Under the pieces are notes generated by a model, which was not told the origin of the DNA, did no database searches, and saw only the letters and a list, made by a program, of their open reading frames with translations. This document shows, piece by piece, positions 32,670 to 44,860 of a stretch of 64,000 nucleotides of DNA. The number at the start of each line of letters is the position of its first letter. Within the stretch, counting starts at the first letter, position 1. The translations under genes were made by a program, and so were the position numbers. The stretch comes from Solen grandis (taxonomy: Eukaryota; Mollusca; Bivalvia; Adapedonta; Solenidae): assembly GCA_021229015.1 (NCBI GenBank), contig CM037789.1, positions 26,608,782 through 26,672,781 on the forward strand, given 5' to 3'.

Positions 32670-34870
32670 GGGGGAACCCCCTTTGATACCTTAGGGGTAA
32701 ATTTAAAAACAATAAAAGACTGAAATCTGTAAAACAACTACGAGTATCAAGAAAATTCACGGTCCCTTTGCCAAAAACAATTAAAAAAAATCATTTTATG
32801 AAAACAAACAAAATATAATGCTGTTTTTAAAAAAACCCATTTAAAAAAATTTCCGCCGAATTTTTAAACAATTGTTTAAACACATATATCCCCAAAAATT
32901 TTGAAAGCCCCAAAAAAAAGCAAAAAACCTGTTGGGGTTAGACGAATTTTAAAAATCCCAAATAAGGATACCAAAAAACCCATTTAAAAAAACTCCAAAC
33001 CCCCTTTTTGGGGCAAGGTAATTCCCCCATTTTCAATAAAACCCAACCGGGGGAAAATTAAACAATTTTAATTCTTAAGATAACAAAATCTTAGGAAAAA
33101 AACCCTTTTCAAAATTTTATTCTCGACAACATTGCTTTTTTTCCCCATTTTTGTTTAATTTTTTTTAAAAAAATTTAACCCCAGGGGAAATAGTTTTTTA
33201 CAAAAAACCCAAAACCCCCCCCCCGGGGTTTGGGGGCCTTCTCTGCCCGTAAGTAAAAAAAAAATTGCCCCGGGTTTAACCCTCAAAACCTTTGGCCCCC
33301 AAAATCCCCAATGTTACAACTAAACCACGGCGTCTCTTTTTTTTTTTAAATTAATAAAGCATATCTTGGGGGGGGAAACCAAAAATAATTTTAGCCCCTT
33401 GTGATCCCCCCTTACTTACAAATCCGAGGTTTATTTTAAAAAAAAAACCCCAGTCAAGTAATATAAAACCATTCGTAACCCTAAGGCCACATTTTTGGGG
33501 CCCAACTTAAAAAAAATTGGGGGCAAGTTTGTCAAATGATATTCCCCGGGGATTCGAAAAATTATTTTTTGGGTTTTTAAAATAGGTTTTTATGTTAAAC
33601 TTCTAAAGTAAAAAAAATTTTGAACAACCCCTTTTAAAGGGCCCCCCGTTTGCCCAAAAATTCTTGAAAAACGAGGAAAGGGGAGCGAAATTGGGTAATT
33701 TCTTTTTTGAATATAATTTAAAAAAAATTTTTTTTCCCCAATCAAATTCCAGGACAAACTATTTTCCAAAAAAAAAGCCCCTTCAAAAAGGAATTAAAAT
33801 TGGCAAACTGTCGTCGCTTAAAGATTTGATGCATAAAAAAACCAAAGGGGGAAACCAATTTGCGGACAACTCCAAAACCGAAAAAAACTTTTTTTTGACC
33901 CAGATTAAACACAAAATTTAGTCGGGTACTTATGAATTTTTTTTTTATATCACTTTAAAAAACAATCCCGAAAAATAAAAGGGATTAAAGGTTAAAACCG
34001 CGATAAAAAGTTAGCATTGAAAGTAGGCAAAAACAAAGGGAAACCAAAGGGAAACTTTTGATTTTAAAAATTTACCGAAAAATGCATTGGCGGTTAAAAT
34101 TAAAAAAAAACATTAATCAAAACCCCAAACAAAAGACATTAAAGGTCAAATCTTTTTTCCCCCCTTTATTTACTCCCCAAACGCGGAAAAATCGTAAAAT
34201 TTAAAAAATTGGGGCCCCTTTTTAAAGAACAAATTTTTTGGGAAAGGGGAAATTTGGGCGAAAAATGCAGAAACCCGTGTGGACAGAGCAAAAATTTTTT
34301 TAATAACGGGAAAAAAAAAAAAAAAAAGAAATCAAACGAATTTGTAAAATTTTAACGGTGGAACTTTTAAAACAAAAACCAAGTGGAGGGGGTTTTATTG
34401 TTAAAAGTAAACAAAGGACATGAGACAACAAGGGGGTTTCTTTTTTTTAATTCGTGCTCTGTTCTATTGCATTTGTTTGGAAAACATTTTTTACAAAAAA
34501 CGCATAAAACCACCCTTTTAACAACCAAAACCCGGATCCCCAACAAAATTTTCCATTTTTGCCCGCCCGTTTTTTAAAATTTCCATTAAAAACTTTACAA
34601 TATAGTTACCAGCCGAATATTGTTGGACCTGCAATTTATTTCCCCCCCATGGGGTTCCCCTAGCTACAATAAATGGTTTAAATTTTTTTTCTTTTTTCTT
34701 TAAATCGCTTATGTTTTAAAGGCATTTCGGAGAAGAAGCCAAAGGTAGTATTCCTTTACTAAAAAAAAGAAAATTTTTTAAAGGAAAAACCCTTTAAAAA
34801 ATTTCGCTTAAACGTTGAAATCCCATTTTATCATAAAACTAATGCTCAAACACTGTTTTTCCGGCCGAGA
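27465..34870. other. Homopolymer-corrupted second copy of the 35.2-43.1 kb segment
   Basis: Collinear landmarks, left versus right copy: 27,780/35,565 (TTCATAATATAACAAAAATT), 28,300/36,309 (AATACTTGATGCATAC), 29,590/37,562 (AAAGTTGCAACA), 31,380/39,379, 32,455/40,540 (GACAGTGAGACAGACAG), 33,120/40,980 (TTCTCGACAACATTGCTTTT), 33,660/42,168 (TTCTTGAAAAACGAGG), 34,383/42,870. In the left copy most short motifs are converted to A, T, G or C runs, including a 70-T run at 32,599-32,668 with no counterpart. It should be treated as an assembly artefact. Small open frames here are meaningless. Confidence 0.85.
28740..30430 (+). pseudogene. Corrupted copy of the carbohydrate sulfotransferase gene
   Basis: Fragments match the gene at 36,915-38,486 in order: AAATTCAACAGAACCC (the candidate 5' exon), CAAAGTTGCAACAAAATTAC, CTCGAACACCGATTGAGA, CATGTATCAACAGGTACTCC, and AAAAGGCCTATCTCACACCG. 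No frame stays open for more than about 95 codons. Scattered indels in homopolymers, rather than missing parts, explain the breaks, so it is more probably bad sequence of a real allele than a decayed gene. Confidence 0.75.
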
Positions 34871-35024
34871 GCGGGGTCGGGGGTTCGATCCCCCGGCCGG
34901 GGGCATACTAAACTAAAAAAGGGGCGTTATAGTTCCCTGTTTGGGGCCACAATAAAGGGGAAAGCAACTGTTTCCCGGGGGCAGGATAATTGGGCTGGGT
35001 TGGGTTTTTGCCACATGTCTACAT

Positions 35025-35056
<32 letters not shown>

Positions 35057-35060
35057 TATT
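34871..35060 (+). repeat. Corrupted SINE family A and TA microsatellite
   Basis: A tRNA-like head (GGGGGTTCGATCCCCCGGCC) is followed by distorted family body (GGCAGGATAATTGGGCTGGG, then CCACATGTCTAC). A TA run at 35,023-35,050 ends the corrupted segment; clean sequence resumes after it. Confidence 0.75.
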
Positions 35061-35224
35061 AAAAATTAATAGGTGTGTTGAAAACAAGCACTGGGTTAAA
35101 TGTTTTAAGCAAATAATTTGATAAAAAAGATGCATTATTCATATGATGTTGAAAATGTATGAGAAATCAGAATTATTATTTCAAACTATTTACTTGGTGT
35201 TAGGTTACAATAAGTGATTCGTTC

Positions 35225-36020
35225 ACAAGTTCGTTCATTCATGATTTGTTTGTTGTTATAAATCGCGATATACTGCCATTATAGCCATATGATAAAAAGA
35301 ATCTGGCATGAATTGTCAATTTCATATCAAATTTTACTAAACTCGTTCATGAGAACGCCAGGGGCTCGCTTAATTTGATATGAAATAACAATTCATGTCA
35401 AATCCTATATAATTTACAATACACATGTAGTTACGGCCCCAGCTCAAGAATGTCAAAATTTCATTGTGATGTTTAACAAATCCGGTAAATATTTAAATGT
35501 CTCTTATTATATGTCTGAATAAATTAAGTCAAAACATTTTATATGATTGAGTGGTCGTACATTCATTCATAATATAACAAAAAATTGACAGCCATAATAA
35601 TTTTGGAATATTGAGAGTGAGTCTAAAATGATTGATAACTCTCGTATCAGTCCTGATGTTGTCTTCATATGAAATTTTGTCATATACATATGTATATGCA
35701 TAGTGTGTTATACTCGAACAGCTTGACTATATGTGTTTGATGCAACTAACTTTGATCCAAAAGATGCATTATGCATATGATTTTTAAAATGCATGAAAAT
35801 TACACACGTGAAACCGGGTAATTTTCAGTTATAATTTGAAACTATTACAAAAGAAATTCGTTCCACAGTTCGTTTATTCATGTTCTTGTTTTATTTGTTA
35901 TAATCGCGATTAACTGTCAGTAAAGGTTTTATGATAACAAATGATCGCTTAATAACATTTCCATGGACTAGTTTAGTAAAATTTGATATGAAATAACAAT
36001 TCATGTCTTATCCTATATTT
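35225..36020 (+). repeat. Fold-back repeat, two nearby copies
   Basis: The first copy (35,225-35,430) contains TTTCATATCAAATTTTACTA and its inverse AATTTGATATGAAATAACAA around GTTCATGAGAACGCCAGGGG. A partial second copy lies at about 35,860-36,020 (TTATAATCGCGATTAACTGT, then TTTGATATGAAATAACAATT). The family also occurs at 9,310-9,640 (minus). Confidence 0.6.
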
Positions 36021-36914
36021 ACTCTATCTTAAAGTGAATATAGTATTCTTTTAAGAATACGATTTTTCAGTGGTCTTACATAATTATGTAAGTGGTTTCT
36101 TTTCACAATAATAAGATAGTTTCATTCAGTTATACAACAATATTTAACGTTTAACATGTATGTTGGTTTCATTTTCTATGATCCTTTTTGCTTCAAAACA
36201 ATTCTCTTCAACAAAGTTTGACCTTTGATTTTTTGATTGCCAATGTATGAAAATGTCTGCAGCAACAAAATAAGAGATACTTAATTATTATCATGTACCC
36301 ATTAGAAAAGTCTCATATTAATACTTGATGCATACATGTTAAGATTATATAACTTTTTATTGGCATTACTGTCTCCTTGGAGAACGCTATTTTTAAACAA
36401 TGCACAGAATGTCAACTTCAAATCTAAGTCATATCGCTTACCGTCATACTGCACATGCCAATTGAGTAAACACGTAATATTCTTCCCTTTTTGGAATATT
36501 AAAGTCATACTTTCACCAAAAAATACTTACCTAGTATTATAACGAACCAAATGCAAATGAATTAAACCAAAACTCTAAGTATAGGATAGAGTCTATTAAG
36601 ACTAGATTCTATCAGACCTAAAAGTCACCCTGAATTTGCGCAAATACTCGATTTTGTCATTGAGATCGATCTATTTTGTATTTGGCAAAATAAGAAGGTG
36701 TTCTACTAAAATGAATTACGGAGTATTGACTCTTTGGGGCCTCTGTTTGTTCACAAATTTAAGGTGACTTCTACGATCTTATTCGTATACAGTGTATTGA
36801 AGTCTGCAGATATTTAAGTTGACCATGAATAAGTACCCGATAAGGTCCATAAAACGCATTTAACAAACAATTATGTTGCTATACTGTGCCACCCAATTTA
36901 ATTCTGTTTATTAG
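36021..36914. other. Upstream of the sulfotransferase, repeat fragments only
   Basis: About 36,570-36,850 shares AGGATAGAGTCTAT and AAATTTAAGGTGACTTCTA with 21,100-21,270, where the latter is inverted. It is therefore an unnamed dispersed repeat. No exon was recognised. Confidence 0.4.
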
Positions 36915-38486
36915 GTTATATTCCACCGTTAATACCTCATCAAGTGTAAAGGAAGAATTCAACAGACCTGTTCTTGGAAAAAAAGAAATGGTACGTATGA
37001 GTTTGTATGTGAAGATATTTCTCTTCTATTGTAAAAGGCTAGTAATTATTTTTTTATCATTAGGACCATAGTTAAGACATTGTGGTCAACGATAACCCAC
37101 GAGTTGAGTCCTGGATTTTGCTGAGGAGACAGCAGCAATATGGAAATGATTTTAAAATGAAGATGAAAGAGTAGTAGTTCCAGCTCTACTTACATGTCAC
37201 ATCTGACCTAAATTCATGCAGTCTACTACTTATTATCTTTCTATCGATTTTCTAAATACATTTGATTGATGGTACTTATCGAGGCATTCTGCGATAATCA
37301 AATTGATTACTTTATAAAAGTGTGTTTTTACAATTCACCTTATACGATTATATCCGCCCTGTTTAAATGCCTGTTTCTAGCACTAGATTTATTTGGTATT
37401 TATCCTAAAAGGAGACGAATGTGCAGGTGGCCCGGGAAAGAATGGAAACAGAAATGGACCTGATGGATAAAGCTTGTCAGTCGAATTCGTTGTTGAAACA
37501 AACCAGCCAAATCAGAGGATTTTATAATAAAAAAGCACACCTATTTTATTGTAATATCCCTAAAGTTGCAACACAGTTTACGAGATCTTTGCTTCCACAA
37601 ATGATGAACTGTAAGGGTAAAGACGATGTTTTTCTCGAACACCGATTGAGAAGTTTTATCGGCAGGTGCAATAACACGAAAACGTTCTTTTTTATGAACA
37701 CAAGGGAACCGTACGGTCGGTTGTTGGCTGCTTACGAGAGTAAAGTTTACCGTCCAAACAAGTGTTGGGATGGTATAGGCCAAACCAATTGTCAAAGAAG
37801 TCAGACAAAATCCTTCAAAAGAGAGCTTGGAACACGGCCATGACGTCACGTTTGCAGAAATGATTAGATTCATAATAGTAATGACAAAGAAACACCATCC
37901 TCTGAATTCTCACTATGCACCCATGTATCAACAGTGTCACTCCTGTTCGTTACATTATGATGTTATTGTCAGACTCGAAACGATCAATGATGATTTTAGT
38001 GTTCTGATCGAAGAACTGCAGAAACGAAATATGATAGAAAAACAGCCCAAAGACATTCTCACGGCAGTAAAGAATGAGTCTACTTTTACTCGTGTCATTC
38101 AAGCATTTGAGACAATGGATAGACACAAGGGCCTTCATATGTCGAAAAAGGCCTATCTCACACGCGTTTGGCATGGTTATCAAATACGTGGACTCGTGTC
38201 AAAACACATACCTATGTCTTTGTCGGATGTCGATATTCAGGCAGCAACATCTGATAGTTTCATATCGACTGTACAGGAAGCTATGGATAGGAGCACAAAC
38301 AAGACCGAACTGAGGCTACAGCGTAAAGAAGCTCTTGCTGAGGTGTACAGTACTGTACCAATGGAGGACATGGAGAAACTGAGGAAAATATATTGGGCTG
38401 ACTGTGAAATATTTGGCTACAACCACTCTCCGGACAGTTTGTGTAACAGAAACGTCAGCAGTTTCACTTCAAATATAAATACATAG
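36915..38486 (+). CDS. Carbohydrate sulfotransferase (Sulfotransfer_2 family), one frameshift
   Basis: Main exon 37,427-38,486 follows an AG acceptor (ATGTGCAG). PAPS-dependent enzymes of this family transfer sulfate to glycans in the Golgi lumen. The 5'-phosphosulfate-binding motif is FYCNIPKVATQFTRSLL (near 37,545) and the 3'-phosphate-binding motif is MNTREPYGRLLAAYESK (near 37,692). GHDVTFAEMIRF (near 37,836) matches the conserved block of CHST8-14 relatives, and the C-terminus ends TSNINT. The frame shifts between about 37,775 and 37,800, where one extra base disrupts an otherwise continuous family match; a C in GGCCAAACC is the likeliest. A candidate upstream exon, 36,915-36,990 (GTTATATTCC to GAAATG, donor GTACGT), is in compatible phase. 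Its product ends PVLGKKEM, like a luminal stem. The exon with the membrane anchor was not found. The shift may be a sequencing error, since the neighbouring region is poor. Confidence 0.8.
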
Positions 38487-41039
38487 TGTTATAAATTACC
38501 ATCAAAATTTCCGCCTCATAAAAGTCTTATCAGTCTCCAACTATGGTTTATACCATGGTATTCATTGATAGAGATTGGCCATTTCTTATCTCATAGATAG
38601 ATAATAGATTAAAATAAGATGAGCTGAGCATAAGATTATCTCTTATATTCGAAACAAGTCTTTTGAATTTAGGTATGCTTATCGCTACGTATGGTTATTG
38701 AAATTCGAGTCAGTTCTCTCAGACAAACATGTCACTTATTGATATATCACTTAAAAAGTACCGAATATTGCAAAGCTGTAACTAGCCAAATGTTATTTTG
38801 AAATTGTATTGATTAGTTTACTAAAAACGATATTTTGCAACAAATATATTGTTTATTAACTTGAATACTATTTTCATTTACTGATGGAAAGCAAATATCC
38901 GTGTATACAGAATTTCCAGCAGTCTGATTTGGTCGAGAGTTTTTGTCCTAGTCAGCCTAAAATAGATCTTTAGTTTAAAGTAGAGTATTGTGGATTCTTG
39001 AGTGTCTTTTCTAAAATAGGGCTTTGGTATAAAAGTAAAGTGTTGTGGTGTCTTCAATCTAAGTCAGTCTTAACTAGAGTTTTAGTCTAATGTAGAGTAG
39101 TCCTGGTCAGTTTAAACTAGATGTTTATTCTAAAATAGAGTGCTGTGTATTCTGCAGTGATAGTCATTCTAAAATAGAGCTTTGATCTAAATTATAGTGG
39201 TGTGGTGTCTAAAATAAAGAGAGAGTAAAAGGATGGATAATTAATCTTAACCTGATTATGATTACAAAATTTCTAGCAGTTTTTTTTTCCTTTTTTTTTT
39301 TGGTCTTAGTCAATATAAATTAAAGCTTTGTTCTAAAGTACACTGTTGTACATCATAAACTTTCGGTCGTATGTTTACATTTATACAGTATCATAAATTG
39401 TTCACAAATTTTGATGTATACGTCTATACCAACGAGAGAGAGAGAGAGAGAGAGAGGAATGACAAATATATGTATTGAGATAACAATTTTTTAGAAAAGG
39501 ACAATATTAATCATTATCATGAATTTCAAAATCATCCTCCTACTCAATGAAAAATCGCTACAATAATCATGACCACTGCTATAATATAAAAAATCATGAC
39601 CACTGGTATATATCTATAGAAACAATCAGCATCGCAAACGAACAAAATGGTTCAATGCTATGCCATAAACTACAAACATTTCCAAAAAAATCCAAATTTG
39701 GACGTCGACACACAAATTCATACATATACATACATTCAAACGTATTCGCAAAAATATACCTAATATGTTTTTAATACATATAAATGTAAACACATGTATG
39801 TATTGAAATATAATAAGTAAATCATAAGTTACAAAGTTGATATCCTTGAAGTATAGGGTCACTGCATACCCCATGCTGTTACAGTGGTACATGAATCCGT
39901 ACCCTCAAATCTACAAACAGTGTAAGGTCTGCCGTACTGCAATTTTTGTGGGTTTTTAAATCCTCACATTGAAGAACAAATATATATGTAAACACATTTT
40001 TATTTGAACACTCTCCAAAACAACAACAACACTGACAAATAACCCCCCATAAAAAAATCCTTAGATTTTCATCCTTCGGAAGCAATTATATTACTAATTC
40101 CCGTGTCGGCTATTGTTTTCGACAATCACAGGGACTGTATGGAAATCTGCTAAAGGCACTGGTGTTGTGTGTATCTCAAGAGGAAGAGGTTTGAATGGCT
40201 GCAGCTTAATAAAACCCTTCGAGATTTTACCAATCTATTGCGTAATTTTTTATGTACTCAGTCTCGATCATGAAATCCTGTCTTACCCGTCATCTGTCAC
40301 CCGAGGGAAAGAAGATTTTAAGGTCTGAAGCTTAATAAGGCACTTCGAGACTCCACCAATCGGCTGTGTATATCTTAAGATTTTGTACTCAGTCCTGAGG
40401 ATGAAATCTTATCTAACCCGCCCTTTGCCGAGCGCTTGTGTAAAAAAACACAGCTGCTGTGGGAACAATGCTGAGTAGACGCCCATATCCTGCTGGCTCA
40501 AGGTACATGCTGTTACCATGCATACTCAATGTCTTTACTTGTCATACACTGAAAAGACAGTGAGACAGACAACGGCTCGTTAACATTGTTGGGGGTAGTA
40601 TACTTTTTTGTTTTCCCAAATGAAGTTATCTTTTGGTCGATAGCTTGATATAATTTAATAATGCATTACACGCAGTTCGACCTCTGATACCTTCGGGGGG
40701 TAAATGTAACACAATAAAACGACTGAAATCTGTAGACAGCATATATCGTCTAAAAGTTGGAAGTCCGATAAAATGCTAGTGTCCTGTCGGATTAGACGAA
40801 TTAAAACTCCTCAATATTAGGACAACCTTATCAACTAGGTTAAATACTCCAAACCCACTGTTTCACATAGGTAACTCAACCTATTGTTCAATGACCGAAC
40901 GGCGGTCATATTTAAAAACAAATTTTAAGTCTTTATGAGTAACTACATCTTATGTTAAAGACATGTTTTAATCTTATGTTCTCGACAACATTGCTTTTCT
41001 CACATTTTTGTTTAATTTAAATTTATTTAAGTTAAGTTC
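38487..41039. other. 3' flank of the sulfotransferase, no further gene
   Basis: Contains a degenerate array near 38,930-39,220 in which TAAAATAGAGCTTTG-like phrases recur about every 60-90 bp. A GA microsatellite lies at 39,433-39,457, and CTTAATAAggCaCTTCGAGA recurs twice (40,206 and 40,330). No exon was recognised. Confidence 0.5.
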
Positions 41040-41215
41040 TATTGGGGAAATGGTTTTCTTACGACTCATACTTAAACCCTCTCCCTGGTGGACCATACTC
41101 TGCGCCTGTGAATGTCATGAAAAATTAGCCCCGGGTTCGAATCCACAACCTTTGGATCCGCAGTCAAGTATGTTACAACTAAATCATGGCTCTCTTTTTT
41201 GTTTTAATTATATAA
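41040..41215 (-). repeat. tRNA-derived SINE, family C (diverged)
   Basis: The minus strand has a tRNA-like head (GCCATGATTTAGTTGTAACA, B box GGATTCGAACCC) with a family-like body. The corrupted counterpart lies around 33,230-33,345. Confidence 0.55.
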
Positions 41216-41335
41216 AGTCATACTTATGGGGAGGACCGTAACTAATTTGTTAGAACTTGTGATCCGACCCTATACTTACAATCCTGAATGGTTTATGTTT
41301 AAACTAAACTAGGCAATGTAATATACAACCATTCG

Positions 41336-42175
41336 TGAACACTCTAGAGGCCACATTTTGGACCAATCTTCCTGAAAATTTGGTCAGGAGTTTTTTACAT
41401 GTATCTTGGATGAGACCAAATTGGTCATATGGGGTCAAAAGCTGGGTCATCAGGTCAAATCTTAGATAAACCTTGTTTGCACTCTAGAGGCCACAGTTTA
41501 AGGCTCATCTCCATAAAATTTGGTCAGATGGCTGACTATATGATACTTTGGAGAGTTCGAAATTGGGTCACGTGGGAGTAAAAGAATAAGTCAATAGGTC
41601 AAATCTTAGAAAAACCTTGTGATCACGCTGAGGTCACATTTTGGGCCCAATCTTCATGTAATTTGGTCAGGATGTTGTCTTTATGACATTTCGGGTGAGT
41701 TGAAATTGGTCAAAAAGTAGGAAACTATGTCATATCTTAGAAAAACCCTTTGTGAACAACACTAAGGCCGCAGTTTGGCCCAATAATTCAGGGAAAATTT
41801 AGTCAAGATGCTTGTCTACATGAATCTCGATGAGTTCGAAAAGGGTAACTTGAAACATGTAACTTGGTCGTTGAAATGAAGTTTTACTCACCTGAAACTT
41901 GTGCTCAGGATGACTTTTGTGACCGACTTTTGTCCGTCTTGTTCGTCCGTCTGGGGGTCGTCAACAATTGGTTTTGGAACACTCTAGAGCCACAGATTTG
42001 GGCGCAATCTTCAGAAAATTTGGGCAGGATGTTTGTCTACATGATATCTTGTAGAGTTCGAAATTATGGGCATGTGGGGTCAAAAACTAGGTCACTATGT
42101 CAAATATTAGAAAAATAAAAAAAAAATTCGTGAACACTCTAGAGGCCACAGTTTTAGGGCCCCAAACTTCTTGAA
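41336..42175. repeat. Tandem array, unit about 150 bp
   Basis: CACTCTAGAGGCCACA-type starts recur near 41,340, 41,480, 41,625, 41,760, 41,980 and 42,130. Each is followed by CAATCTTC..AAAATTTGGTCAGGATG and by TAGGTCAAATCTTAGAAAAA. The same unit fills the element at 46,351-47,024. The left tandem copy contains fewer units. Confidence 0.8.
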
Positions 42176-43110
42176 AAACGAGGGGTGAGAGCGAAACTTG
42201 GCTAATTGCTTAAAAAAAATATACTTTAAAAAACTATAATATTTCGTTTCAAACTTGCAGGACAATTCAAAATTTTTAAAAACAATTCCCATTCAATAAA
42301 GGAAATTTTTATTTTGGGTAAATCTGCGTTGGGGTTTAAAAATTTTGATGCATAATAACGGGCGAAACCAATTTTTGCGGAAAACTCCTGAAAACCGAAA
42401 AACACATTTAAATTTTGACACTAGATATAAAAACAATACTTTAGTCGGGGGACTTATAAATTTTGTCTTGATATAGCCTTAGTCTCATTCCCGAATATAG
42501 TGGGATTAAATGAAATCCCGAAAAAATGTTAGCATTTCAAAGTAGGGTCCAAACATACATATGGAAACTAAACGGAAGCCATAATTAAAAACACCGAAAA
42601 AGCATTTTGGGGGGTTTATTAAACAATACATTATATGCAACAATTTAAAATATAGACATTAAAGTCAATTCTTTTCCCCGATTTAAAATGAATTTAAAAT
42701 ACACGGCAATAATCTTACATTTTACAAATTGCTCGCTTACAAAGAAAAAAAATGGAAGGGAACATTTGTCGATGATGCGAAAACTGTGTGGACAGACAAT
42801 TTTAAGTACGGGGTCAAAAAAACAAAAGAAACAGAACGAAATTGTATTTCGTAACGGTGGAATTTAAGACAACGCTAAGTGGGGCTATTGATTGATAATG
42901 TAGACAGAAGGACATGGACAGAAAAGGGCGTTTTTATATTTCTTAATACGTTGCTGCTGTTTCTATTTGCAATTTTTTTTTGGAAAGCATTTCTTTTCAT
43001 GAAACAAATGAAAAATCAGTCCCTTAAGCAACAACCGGTATCAAGTAAAATTTTTCCTATTTTTATGCCAGCTGCCGTTTTTAATTGTCCCTTAAACATT
43101 ATGAATAGAT
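42118..43110. other. Partly corrupted end of the right copy
   Basis: From about 42,118 homopolymers multiply (AAAAATAAAAAAAAAATTCG and onward) although the sequence still tracks 33,640-34,580. Base quality apparently falls towards the gap. Open frames here, including one that reads into the N run, are not credible genes. Confidence 0.65.
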
Positions 43111-43210
43111 NNNNNNNNNNNNNNNNNNNNNNNNNNNNNNNNNNNNNNNNNNNNNNNNNNNNNNNNNNNNNNNNNNNNNNNNNNNNNNNNNNNNNNNNNN
43201 NNNNNNNNNN
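43111..43210. other. Assembly gap (100 N)
   Basis: Exactly 100 N at the right end of the duplicated segment. Confidence 0.99.
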
Positions 43211-43448
43211 TTATGAATTCGATATCACATACCGACCCTGCATAAAATTATTGTAACGCTAACAAACTCTCAAACGACGTCAATTTGAAAACACTAAATA
43301 AACTTACACTACACTACACATTTCATATCTTATAATTACTACACTAAACATACATTTCGTGGTATTCCGGTTTCTCTTACCGGAATACTGCAGTCGCCAG
43401 TTATATCTATCATTACTTTAACACAAAACAACGCTCAGAACTATTTTA

Positions 43449-43639
43449 CCGCGTGGGTTCGAGTCCCGACGGGGTCATTAAGATTTTCATGTGAGGAAGC
43501 TTTCCATCTGGCTTGCGGAAGGTTTGTGGTTTACTCGGGTGCCTATGTGTAATCGGGGTTCCGTACACCTGTAATTAGCTGGACGTCGCTATATGACTGA
43601 AATACTGTCGCAGCGACGGTAAACCCAAAACACACACAT
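43449..43639 (+). repeat. SINE family B, 5'-truncated, with 14-bp target-site duplication
   Basis: Flanked by TCAGAACTATTTTA at 43,435-43,448 and 43,640-43,653. It begins inside the B box (CGTGGGTTCGAGTCCCG) and carries the family B body (TTCATGTGAGGAAGC, TGTAATTAGCTGGACGTCGC, GACTGAAATACTGTCGCAGC). The full-length relative is at 51,966-52,226. Confidence 0.9.
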
Positions 43640-44628
43640 TCAGAACTATTTTAAATATGCGAAACAAGCACTACAATGGTATACCGGTCGAGGGAGGATT
43701 CCGCAAATTACACTAAACATGCATACGGTATTTCGGTTTCTCTTAACAGAATACTTCAGTCGTCGGTTGTGTTTTATAATTTCAATACATTAAATAAACA
43801 TATATTACAGCATTTAACAATAGTTTGTTGCTTCAGTTTTTTAACTTAACTTAATAAGCGCATCATCAATTATTAATTATCAGTAGGTTTCCATTAGAGG
43901 GAGTGCAATTCCACCTATCGTATTGGCTAGCCTATAGATCTAGAATTTCAAAACACTATAAACACACACAAACACACGAAAAAAAAAAAAAAAACCACAA
44001 AAAAAAATATAATAAATACAATAAAATAAGTTCATTAAGGGATATTCCGGTCTTGGGATAATACCACAGACGAGTCATTCAGTTATGGAAATCTCGCTAC
44101 AATTGGCTCATAAAAAAGAAAAGTTGAAACACACACACACACAAAACAACTGAATAAACATTAAAAACATCATAAAGCCATTGATTCCTCATAACATAGC
44201 ATTCTAACACTTATTAAGCCCTACAATATATGGCTATCCCAATTATCTAGGGTATTCCGGTTTTTCGGAAGTATCTTGGTATTTCGGTAAGTCGTGTGAC
44301 CCTCATACACATTCAGATTCTTTTCACTAAACACATGTCTTACACACCTTAAAAAGCCTCTATCACAAGCTGTTTGCCATCCCCTGAAAATAAGCAGCAA
44401 ACGTCTGCCATATTTTTTATTCACATTAAGCCACCATGTGACTTATGATTCGGACACATGGGAACAATAACTAAGCTGTCTGCTCAAAATACTAAACTGT
44501 AACTCTACTTAAAAATCAGTTTAAAAGAAAGGGCCTAAAAGAAATAGTGAGATTTTGTTTGTAAATATGTACATTTAAATGATTCAGTCAAGTTTGACCA
44601 ACCAAATAGCTAATCAAATACAAGTTAA

Positions 44629-44860
44629 CCCTTTCCCTTATATAGACTCATTTTGACGCACTCAAGGTACCACATAAAGCCTGATCTGCAGAAAACCACA
44701 GTTAAACCTTACCAAATTTAATTACAGAATCCTCATTTCCAGACCACTGAGGAGCAGCAAACAGCATAAAACCTGATCAGCCTGCGAGTTACTCGCAGGC
44801 TGATCTTGTTTTATGCTGTTCGCATAGGTTTTTTCATGGTGTCCTCTATGAGGGAAAGGG
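44629..44860 (+). mobile_element. piggyBac-like MITE (232 bp)
   Basis: TTAA flanks at 44,625-44,628 and 44,861-44,864. The ends are CCCTTTCCCTTATA and TATGAGGGAAAGGG, with the same internal hairpin (GCCTGCGAG TTA CTCGCAGGC). Its length equals that of the 8,972 copy. Confidence 0.88.

Noticed and set aside
32503..32737. Poly-Phe / poly-Lys open frames
   Set aside because: Caused solely by the 70-T run, which has no counterpart in the clean copy.
27336..34577. Many open frames of 60-127 codons in the homopolymer-rich segment
   Set aside because: They are Lys/Phe/Pro/Gly-rich products of homopolymer runs. The segment is a corrupted duplicate.
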